The position numbers were made by a program, and so were the translations under genes. Positions 1-6,059 of a stretch of DNA of 15,680 nucleotides are shown piece after piece. A model generated the notes under the pieces. The model worked only from the letters and a program-made list of their open reading frames with translations. It searched no databases and was not told the DNA's origin. The stretch is from Candidatus Hodarchaeota archaeon (GTDB taxonomy: Archaea; Asgardarchaeota; Heimdallarchaeia; Hodarchaeales; Hodarchaeaceae), in assembly GCA_016839665.1 (NCBI GenBank), contig JAEOTU010000035.1:1-15680 (forward strand), given 5' to 3'. Numbering within the stretch: the first letter of the stretch is position 1; every line of letters begins with the position of its first letter.

Positions 1-22
1 AACAGAAAACAACGGTGAATAG

Positions 23-1414
23 ATGAAAATTCATGAGCATTTGTTTAGAACGTATGATATTCGAGGGAAATTTCCAGATCATTTTTCCTCGGAAACAGCA
101 TTAAGAATAGGTCAGGCTTTTGGAACCTTCTTTACTCCCAAAAAAACCATTGTCATTGGTGGAGATGTCCGTATATCTACACCTATTATAAAACAAATTC
201 TTTCCGCTGGTTTAATGGAAGCAGGATGCAACGTTCTAGACGTAGGGATTTGTACTACTCCAACTATTTATTTTTTGGCTGCCAGAAATCCTGAAATCGA
301 TGGTGGCGTTATGATAACTGCGAGTCATAATCCGATTGACTATAATGGAATCAAGGTTTGTGATGGAAGCGGAGTTTCTTACCACATAGATAATTTTTTC
401 ACTCATATCAAAAAGATAATAGAACAAAATACTATAAGAACAGTTAAAAATACAGAATATGGGCAACCAGTCTTACTACAGGGTATTGACTCATCACAGT
501 ACTGGCAATTTCAGAAATCTCAATTTAATCCAAAGAAATCGTTTAATTTAGCTGTAGAAATAGGAAATGGTACTTGTTATCCGATTATTAAGCTATTGGA
601 GTCAAAAAAAATGATTGTTCAAGCGTTTCACAGTGAACCAAATGGTCATTTCCCTGTTATGATTCCTGACCCTGCGAAAGCGTCCTGCTTAAAATTCATA
701 CAAGAGGCTGTCAATCAGTATAAACTTGATATTGGGATTGGTTTCGATGCTGATGGTGACAGAGTCGGCTTTGTAGATAATCAAGGAGAAATAGTAAGTC
801 CTGATCAAGTAATTATGCTCTTTGGTGAGGATCTATTACAAAAACATCCTAGGGGTGAGATTTTGATTGATGTTAAAACCTCAAAAGCCACCTTGGAATA
901 TCTATCAGAGTTAGGAGCACAAGTAAGATTCACACGGGTAGGACATTCTTGGATTCATGAAACTCTATTACAACGTGAAGCAATTTTTGCAGGTGAACAA
1001 AGTGGCCATTATTATTTTGGAGCCGATTATTATGGATTCGATGATGCAATTTATTCCGCTTTAAAGATGCTCGAAATTTTATCAGATCAAGAACAGACCT
1101 TCTCTGAAATAATTCATGGTTTACCTCAATATCCAGCTTCAGAAGAGCTGCGAATGGCTTGCCCCGAGGAGATTAAATCAGAAGTGGTTTCAAATCTCAT
1201 AGACTTTTTAAAAGTGGAAGCATTAAAATCCATAACAATCGACGGTATTAGAGCCGAATTTGAAGATGGTTGGGTGTTAGTTCGAAAAAGTGGTACTGAA
1301 CCAGTATTATCCGTTCGCGCAGAAGCTACAACGGTTCAACGAATGCAATACTATAAAGAATATATCAGAAAACTAATTAATGATGAAATAGAGGAAGTAA
1401 CCAAAAAAACCTAA
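23..1414 (+). CDS. Phosphomannomutase / phosphoglucomutase (alpha-D-phosphohexomutase family)
   Basis: This enzyme interconverts hexose 6-phosphate and hexose 1-phosphate through a phosphoserine, feeding nucleotide-sugar synthesis for glycans in the cytoplasm. All four family signatures are visible in order. The catalytic loop TASHNP has its phosphoserine at about residue 101. The metal-binding loop DADGDR is at 242-247. The sugar-binding loop GEQSGH is at 324-329. The phosphate-binding loop RKSGTEP is at 421-427. The 463-residue length is normal, so the protein looks intact and active. The ATG at 23 is preceded by GGTGA at 14-18, a plausible ribosome binding site, and the product begins directly with the conserved RTYDIRG strand. 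The sequence does not distinguish mannose, glucose or glucosamine phosphate as substrate. Archaeal members are often bifunctional (family knowledge). The next gene lies 66 bp downstream on the same strand. Confidence 0.95.
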   Translation: MKIHEHLFRTYDIRGKFPDHFSSETALRIGQAFGTFFTPKKTIVIGGDVRISTPIIKQILSAGLMEAGCNVLDVGICTTPTIYFLAARNPEIDGGVMITASHNPIDYNGIKVCDGSGVSYHIDNFFTHIKKIIEQNTIRTVKNTEYGQPVLLQGIDSSQYWQFQKSQFNPKKSFNLAVEIGNGTCYPIIKLLESKKMIVQAFHSEPNGHFPVMIPDPAKASCLKFIQEAVNQYKLDIGIGFDADGDRVGFVDNQGEIVSPDQVIMLFGEDLLQKHPRGEILIDVKTSKATLEYLSELGAQVRFTRVGHSWIHETLLQREAIFAGEQSGHYYFGADYYGFDDAIYSALKMLEILSDQEQTFSEIIHGLPQYPASEELRMACPEEIKSEVVSNLIDFLKVEALKSITIDGIRAEFEDGWVLVRKSGTEPVLSVRAEATTVQRMQYYKEYIRKLINDEIEEVTKKT

Positions 1415-1480
1415 GAATCTATCATGAAATAACTTGTACAGATTTCTTTAATCACGTTTTAAGTAAAAGAGACTATAATC

Positions 1481-1669
1481 ATGGATGATCGAATAATTGG
1501 AGCAGCTCTGATTATTATAGGATTACCAATCGCGGCCTTAGGTGGCACCATGAAAACCCTAGTAGAAGCTTTCTTGTATGCAGGTGGATTTCTTTTAGCA
1601 TTTGTAGGACTAGGTTTTTTTGCTAAATATTATAAAAGAACTACTATGGAGAATACAGAAGAAACCTAG
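1481..1669 (+). CDS. Small two-helix membrane protein, function unknown
   Basis: This is a 62-residue protein that I do not recognise. It has two hydrophobic stretches, at about residues 5-21 and 29-49, joined by a short loop. The tail is hydrophilic, with a basic KYYKR motif followed by an acidic end. This predicts a hairpin of two membrane helices, and the positive-inside rule would put both ends in the cytoplasm. It lies 66 bp after the phosphohexomutase gene and ends 13 bp before the stop of the convergent helicase gene. The ATG at 1481 has no clear ribosome binding site. The typical membrane-protein composition and the tidy fit between two genes argue that it is real, but it could be a chance reading frame. 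Confidence 0.6.
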   Translation: MDDRIIGAALIIIGLPIAALGGTMKTLVEAFLYAGGFLLAFVGLGFFAKYYKRTTMENTEET

Positions 1670-1682
1670 ACTCAACTGTGAT

Positions 1683-4295
1683 TTAGGGGGGAATTTCAAT
1701 CTTATCAATTAACATAGATATTAATTTCCCTGAATTTGGCTTTTCACTGGCTAGTACAATTCGTTGAATCCCTTCAAGTTCATGAATTAATCCGTTTAAG
1801 AATGTTAAAACATCCCCAGGATAAATAAGGAGCTCAAATTGCGATAAGCTTGTAGAAATTTGATTGACATTTTTTTGACTTAAGCGTTCATTTACTAAGA
1901 ATCGTCCAATCTGTTGTCCAGCACAATTACAGAAGGGGTTTTCTGGACAAGTACAGTTAAAAAAGGTTTGTGTCCACTTGGCAAAAATATTTAAACACCA
2001 CTTATTTAGTTCTGTTGCCTCTTTTCCTGCTAATGAAGCGTTCATTACATCAAGAACAGCACTGTTGATCAATCGGGTAGAAAATCTCATATGATACGTC
2101 TTCTCAAGATATCCATGAAGTTTTTTAGACAGATAGATGTTTTGAGGAGGATATTTTTCAAGAGCTATCGATAAAAAGTGTTTCTTTTGACGAAGAAGGG
2201 AAGTAATTGATAAAATCTTAGAAGGGGAGAAAAATGACATTGTCGCTGCTCGACCGAGTGATGTAAGTCCCAAGAACCTTTGGTTGGCTTTCTTATAGAT
2301 TTTTATTAGAGAATGATGAATTAACTGATTTGTTAACTGCATGAAATCATAATTGGAAGTTCCTATCATTCTTTGATAGATTTTTTTAGTCTCTTTCGGG
2401 GATATGTACTCTTTTGTAGAACAGATTGAGATGATTTGTTCTCCACATGAGTCCTCATCATAATTCGGTTCTATTGGTAATAGTTTAGCATTAAGAAGTT
2501 CAAAAGCGATTTCTACTTCTGATCTAGAATCCAAAGCAGAAATCGATTCTCCCAAACATAGAAGAATGACCCTACCACGATCATGTTTTCCTAATCTTCC
2601 AGCTCTCCCTACCATTTGAGTGAAACTATTTTGATCAAGGATGATATTACCCATCATCAAAGATTCAAAAATTACTTGTGATGCTGGGAAATCAACACCA
2701 GCTCCTAGGGCATATGTGCTTACAACAACTGGACATTTTCCTTCAATAAAATCTGATTCTATCCTTCTTCTTAAACTATAAGAAAGACCTGAATGGTAAG
2801 CATGGGCTTTTAGAGAGCTAGAGAAACGCAGGTACTCTGCAATTTCAGTTGTCTTTCTTCGTGAGTTGGTAAAAACAATCGTTTGACCTCGGAAACCAGC
2901 ACTAGAAGTAATTTTGTATTCCTCATGTACTAGTTTAGAGATCTGACGCATCTTCTCATGTTCACTCCTTGAAAGAAGCATGTGTTGTTCCAAAGGAATC
3001 GGCCTTTGATCAAATGTGATCAAATCTAGCGAGATTTCACTTGCAAATTGGGTTAGATTTCCGACTGTAGCCGAAAGGGCAATTACTTGGGCGTTTCGTG
3101 CATACACCCTAATCTTAGCTAACATACAATCGAGTGTAGGACCACGTTCAGGATCTGCTAAAGTTTGGACTTCATCAACTATAATACAACCTATACTATC
3201 GAAATCAATTTGGCCTGCACGGATTAGAAGATCTAATCCTTCATATGTCGCCACAATAATATCAGAATCCCTGATGGAATACCGATCCCGATAAAATGCC
3301 TTTTTCTCTTCAAGGGAATTGAAAATTCGTGAACGTCCTGTTCGTAACCCAATTTTTAACTTTTTTCCGTAAAATTTTTTAAATTCTTCAAATTTAGTAT
3401 TCGCTAAAGCAACTAAAGGGACTGTAAAAATCATTTTCTTCTTATTTCTCTCGATATGGTGGATTCCAGCAATCTCACCAATGAGTGTCTTTCCAGCGCT
3501 CGTATTCGCTACAATTAGTTGATTCTTATTAGCTAGCAGTCCTTTTTGAAGTGCTTGAACTTGAATTGGTAGAAACTTATCAATTTCTCGTATTTTTAAC
3601 GTCTTTAAAAGAAAATCTGGAATATTAAATTCAGTAATTTTTTTGACAAAAGGCTCTAATTCCATCGAGGATGTTTTTTCAACTTTCTGAATAAGTGTAA
3701 GATCGCCAATAGATGCTTGATCACCTGTAAAAACAACTGAAACTCTTTGAATGTCATGTAATCTACTTAATAGAGATAGTGCATACTTCTTAAATCCTGG
3801 ACTTGCAAGTAGATCTATTTTTTTCGCTTTAAGTTCTTTTTCCAACTCCTGAATTGCACATACTTTACACACCTCTCGTCCATACACAAAATAATTGTCT
3901 GTTGATGGAAGGAGGGTCACTCTGTCGTGAAATATACAAAATGGGCAGAGTTTGCGTTCCTTAAGAGGAGTTCTGATGTCGAAATCGTCACAAAAACGCT
4001 CTATGCCTTTCTTTTCTTTGGAAGAAAGGTCTTGACTTAGTAAAATATGTTTTGATTTAGTTAAAATTTCTTGAATCGTATTTTTGGGAGGATAGGGTTT
4101 CCATTTACCATGTTCTTCCCAAAATATCCGCCTAGGACGCCACATTAGCTCCTGCTTAAAATAATAATCAATTTTTCCTCGGATTGTGGGTTTTCTCTGG
4201 GTTAACATGCCCTTTGAAAAACAAAGAATCTGTAGTGTGTCAACTTGTTTGATTGGGAGGAATAATGATGTATACACAGTCCGAAAGGAAAGCAT
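1683..4295 (-). CDS. Superfamily 2 Ski2-like ATP-dependent helicase with two cysteine clusters
   Basis: This is a predicted ATP-driven nucleic acid helicase of 870 residues. The helicase core shows an upstream PIQVQAL motif (Q-motif-like, about 243-249), Walker A ANTSAGKT (263-270), Walker B DEVQ (374-377), SAT (408-410), motif IV IVFTNSR (about 473-479), motif V TYALGAGVDFPA (527-538) and motif VI QMVGRAGR (560-567). The GRAGR form is typical of Ski2/Hel308-type enzymes. Upstream of the core, CPFC (117-120) and CKVC (143-146) look like a four-cysteine zinc finger. Near the C terminus, C781, C783, C789 and C791 form a second compact cluster. From memory, this layout matches an archaeal helicase lineage typified by Methanocaldococcus MJ1401 (DUF5814 family) rather than Hel308. 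Substrate and role (repair, RNA decay) cannot be read from the sequence. The first ATG is used here; Met30, at about 4208, is an alternative start. Confidence 0.88.
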   Translation of the reverse strand: MLSFRTVYTSLFLPIKQVDTLQILCFSKGMLTQRKPTIRGKIDYYFKQELMWRPRRIFWEEHGKWKPYPPKNTIQEILTKSKHILLSQDLSSKEKKGIERFCDDFDIRTPLKERKLCPFCIFHDRVTLLPSTDNYFVYGREVCKVCAIQELEKELKAKKIDLLASPGFKKYALSLLSRLHDIQRVSVVFTGDQASIGDLTLIQKVEKTSSMELEPFVKKITEFNIPDFLLKTLKIREIDKFLPIQVQALQKGLLANKNQLIVANTSAGKTLIGEIAGIHHIERNKKKMIFTVPLVALANTKFEEFKKFYGKKLKIGLRTGRSRIFNSLEEKKAFYRDRYSIRDSDIIVATYEGLDLLIRAGQIDFDSIGCIIVDEVQTLADPERGPTLDCMLAKIRVYARNAQVIALSATVGNLTQFASEISLDLITFDQRPIPLEQHMLLSRSEHEKMRQISKLVHEEYKITSSAGFRGQTIVFTNSRRKTTEIAEYLRFSSSLKAHAYHSGLSYSLRRRIESDFIEGKCPVVVSTYALGAGVDFPASQVIFESLMMGNIILDQNSFTQMVGRAGRLGKHDRGRVILLCLGESISALDSRSEVEIAFELLNAKLLPIEPNYDEDSCGEQIISICSTKEYISPKETKKIYQRMIGTSNYDFMQLTNQLIHHSLIKIYKKANQRFLGLTSLGRAATMSFFSPSKILSITSLLRQKKHFLSIALEKYPPQNIYLSKKLHGYLEKTYHMRFSTRLINSAVLDVMNASLAGKEATELNKWCLNIFAKWTQTFFNCTCPENPFCNCAGQQIGRFLVNERLSQKNVNQISTSLSQFELLIYPGDVLTFLNGLIHELEGIQRIVLASEKPNSGKLISMLIDKIEIPP

Positions 4296-4446
4296 AAGAA
4301 CCAGCGACTTTGTTTTTTCTATTAATACTGTAAACTAAGGCAATGAAAAACCTTTTTTTATGAAGCAAGCAATAAAGCAAATTGTTAAAAAAAAAGAGAA
4401 AAGGAATCAATAATTCAAAAAACTCAAAATTGGAAGATGAACTAAC
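4296..4446. promoter_or_regulatory. Divergent intergenic region between helicase and zinc-knuckle coiled-coil pair
   Basis: These 151 bp separate two genes that point away from each other, so both promoters should lie here. The stretch is strongly AT-rich and includes an A-run at about 4387-4395. No single TATA element stands out on either strand. Weak candidates are the T-run ending TTTATG near 4354-4362 and the purine-rich tract 4396-4405. GGAAGATGA at 4432-4440 may serve as a ribosome binding site for the ATG at 4447. Confidence 0.4.
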
Positions 4447-4920
4447 ATGGCTACTTGTCAAAAATGTGGAGCATATTTTAGCGAGAAATCCTGCCCTTTT
4501 TGTACTCCAGATGATTCGCCTCTGTCGCCCGTGACAACTATAGAGAAAGAAGAAGCTAAAGCTGTCCGAATAATTGATCCCTTGGAATTGATTGAATCCA
4601 TTGAAGACATAGAAACCCAAATAAAAAAGCTTCAAGAAAAAATAGACCTTGAACTTCAAGAGCTAACTGAAAAAGTAGCAGCACAAGAAGAGATCGAAAG
4701 AAACTTAAAGAGGGAATTGGATGAATTAAATTCTCAGGTTTCGGAGATAGAAGTTAATCTAAAAAATAAACAAGAAGAAAAGCAAAATTTGATTCAAGAA
4801 AAAGAAAACATCGAACAGGAGATAGAAAGACAAAAATCTGAGCTATTAAAGATCGAAGAGAATATATCGACAAAAGAAACTGAAGTTACCAAGTTTAAAG
4901 AAGAATTAGGAGCGATATGA
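4447..4920 (+). CDS. Zinc-knuckle coiled-coil protein, first of a paralogous pair
   Basis: This is a 157-residue protein of unknown function. The N terminus is a compact four-cysteine module: C4, C7, C16 and C19 in the pattern CxxCGxYF-x5-CPxC, expected to hold one zinc ion. After an acidic linker, residues from about 45 to the end are rich in E, K, Q, L and I with heptad-like spacing, predicting a long coiled coil. There is no signal peptide or membrane segment, so it is probably cytoplasmic. Its stop overlaps the start of the next gene by ATGA, and that gene codes for the same architecture with identical cysteine spacing. The two are therefore probably co-translated paralogs that may form a heteromeric coiled coil. 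The zinc module could bind nucleic acid or protein; the sequence does not say which. This strand, rather than the antisense reading, is supported by the conserved cysteine pattern. Confidence 0.8.
   Translation: MATCQKCGAYFSEKSCPFCTPDDSPLSPVTTIEKEEAKAVRIIDPLELIESIEDIETQIKKLQEKIDLELQELTEKVAAQEEIERNLKRELDELNSQVSEIEVNLKNKQEEKQNLIQEKENIEQEIERQKSELLKIEENISTKETEVTKFKEELGAI
4908..4912 (+). promoter_or_regulatory. Shine-Dalgarno site AGGAG inside the upstream gene
   Basis: AGGAG lies within the last codons of the first coiled-coil gene. It is 4 nt before the ATG at 4917 and 10 nt before the in-frame ATG at 4923. It supports translation of the second gene from the overlapping ATGA junction. Either ATG keeps the zinc knuckle. 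Confidence 0.6.
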
Positions 4921-5615
4921 AAATGCCAAAATGTTCCCGTTGTGGGTCTTATTTTATCCGTCCTCCATGTCCAGTTTGTTCACCCCCAGGTGTTGAACAA
5001 TTGGTGGAGGATTCTCCGGAATTTAAAGGAAAATCTGTTGATGATCTAAAGAGTGAGCTGGAAAAACATCGGGAAGAATTGAAAAAAAAGGAATCAGAGT
5101 TTGAAACACGTACTGAAGAACTTAAAACCCGTTTAGAAACTATTAATAATCAGATTTCTGATTTAGAGTTTTCAAAAGTGTCTTCTGAGGAGAAAAAGCA
5201 ATCTTTAGATAATGAGTTATCAGATTTAACTGAAGAACTTAGCTCATTGAAAAGCTCTAAAGATAAGCTGGAAGGAGAAAAAAATTCATTATTAGAAAGC
5301 ATTCAAAATGCTGAAGAGAAAGTTAAAAGCTTAGATACAGAAATTTCTAGATTCCGAGAACAAATTGATCAGCGTCGCCAGCGTGAGGATGAAGAGCGTC
5401 GTCAGCGTGAGGATGAAGAGCGTCGCCAGCGTGAGGAAGAAGAGCGTCGTCAGCGTGAGGATGAAGAGCGTCGTCAGCGTGAGGAAGAAGAGCGTCGTCA
5501 GCGTGAGGATGAAGAGCGTCGTCAGCGTGAGGAAGAAGAGCGTCGTCAGCGTGAGGAAGGAGATAAGAGTGATTCAACAACAGAACCTAAACCTGAAACT
5601 AGTGAAGAGAGTTAG
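4917..5615 (+). CDS. Zinc-knuckle coiled-coil protein with charged octapeptide repeats, second of a paralogous pair
   Basis: This is a 232-residue protein of unknown function. C6, C9, C18 and C21 form the same CxxCGxYF-x5-CPxC zinc knuckle as the preceding protein. Residues from about 40 to 150 are coiled coil. At residues 153-216, eight consecutive octapeptides of the form RRQRE(D/E)EE follow, then a short Ser/Thr/Pro/Glu tail. An eight-residue charged repeat does not fit a heptad coiled coil. It looks more like a single alpha-helix (ER/K-type) rod, which is inference. The start overlaps the stop of the first gene (ATGA). A palindrome and T-run follow the stop, so the pair may end as a transcript here. 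The repeat is richer in GC than its surroundings and keeps all frames open, which creates false reading frames in other frames. Confidence 0.82.
   Translation: MKMPKCSRCGSYFIRPPCPVCSPPGVEQLVEDSPEFKGKSVDDLKSELEKHREELKKKESEFETRTEELKTRLETINNQISDLEFSKVSSEEKKQSLDNELSDLTEELSSLKSSKDKLEGEKNSLLESIQNAEEKVKSLDTEISRFREQIDQRRQREDEERRQREDEERRQREEEERRQREDEERRQREEEERRQREDEERRQREEEERRQREEGDKSDSTTEPKPETSEES
5373..5564 (+). repeat. In-frame tandem repeat, eight 24-bp units
   Basis: There are eight contiguous 24-bp units beginning at 5373, 5397, 5421, 5445, 5469, 5493, 5517 and 5541, each starting CGTCG(C/T)CAGCGTGAGGA. Units 1-7 differ only at unit position 6 (C or T, synonymous) and position 18 (T or A, Asp or Glu). 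Unit 8 diverges at its end. The Asp/Glu position reads D, D, E, D, E, D, E, E, so units 2-7 form three 48-bp dimers. The array lies entirely inside the second zinc-knuckle gene. Confidence 0.97.
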
Positions 5616-5619
5616 AGAA

Positions 5620-5644
5620 AAGAAATTTCTTTCTTCCTTTTTTT
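5620..5644 (+). terminator. Possible terminator after the coiled-coil pair
   Basis: A perfect palindrome, AAGAAATTTCTT (5620-5631), is followed by a pyrimidine tract and a run of seven T (5638-5644), just after the stop at 5615. T-runs commonly end archaeal transcripts. The next gene starts only 14 bp after the T-run, so read-through is also possible. Confidence 0.4.
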
Positions 5645-5650
5645 AAGGGG
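5645..5650 (+). promoter_or_regulatory. Ribosome binding site AAGGGG deciding a TTG start
   Basis: AAGGGG lies 7 nt before the TTG at 5658. No ATG occurs in that frame until about residue 75 of the product. This site therefore supports TTG as the real initiation codon of the 133-residue protein. Confidence 0.55.
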
Positions 5651-5657
5651 ATAATAT

Positions 5658-6059
5658 TTGAAAGAGCTAATATGTTTTAAAACCAGTTATTTTTCTCACC
5701 AATTAATTGCTACAGTATTCTTCAAGAAAACTGGTTTGATAATCGACATAACTGGCCCCAATGATCATTTGGGGGGTATAGGAATTGGAGTTCCATATAT
5801 TCGTAATAATGGCGAGGAATCTGCAAATTATCATTGCCTCTCACTCCCTCATCACCGAGATGGTGAGCTTGCTGGGAGAATGTCACGAAGTATTGCTAAA
5901 ATTACTCGCTATTATACAGTAGTAATGCTGGGAATACACTTTCCAGAGGTTTCAAAAAACCAGTTAAAAGACATTATAAAATTCTTTGAAGCATGGGCAG
6001 TAGATATTGGGAGACAATTAGTCACCGATACTTCTTTAAATTTAAATAAACCAGAATAA
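5658..6059 (+). CDS. Possible LpdD-like (prenylated-flavin chaperone family) protein
   Basis: This is a 133-residue soluble protein starting at TTG. Its pattern recalls the LpdD-like family, named after subunit D of gallate decarboxylase. It has a beta strand leading into GPNDHLGGIGIGVPY (33-47), a middle HHRDGELAGRMSRSIAK segment with a helix (65-81), a strand with VVMLGIHFP (88-96), and a closing helix after a turn (SKNQLKDIIKFF). From memory, family members share a 'G-x-x-x-PHxG' loop, a 'H-x-(D/E)-x-x-(L/A)' helix and a 'GIHxD' strand. The 'HLGGIGIG' and 'GIHFPEVSKNQL' elements match loosely. If correct, it may help handle prenylated flavin for a UbiD-type decarboxylase, but no such enzyme is in this window. 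Its last 38 bp overlap the 3' end of the convergent surface-protein gene. The family call is tentative; the gene itself is well supported by its ribosome binding site. Confidence 0.45.
   Translation: MKELICFKTSYFSHQLIATVFFKKTGLIIDITGPNDHLGGIGIGVPYIRNNGEESANYHCLSLPHHRDGELAGRMSRSIAKITRYYTVVMLGIHFPEVSKNQLKDIIKFFEAWAVDIGRQLVTDTSLNLNKPE

Noticed and set aside
4240..4659. Minus-strand reading frame of 139 codons across the helicase start and the first zinc-knuckle gene
   Set aside because: It is antisense to a gene with a conserved cysteine pattern. Its product is rich in F, L and S, as expected from reversed coiled-coil codons, and it overlaps the start of the well-supported helicase gene.
5373..5564. 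CRISPR array
   Set aside because: The 24-bp units are contiguous with no spacers and lie in frame within a protein-coding gene.
5347..5646. Additional frames through the 24-bp repeat on both strands (for example HPHADDAL-type and VVSVRMKS-type repeats)
   Set aside because: The repeat has no stop codons in these frames, so they stay open by chance. The RRQREDEE frame continues a real coiled-coil gene with a start, a ribosome binding site and a zinc knuckle.
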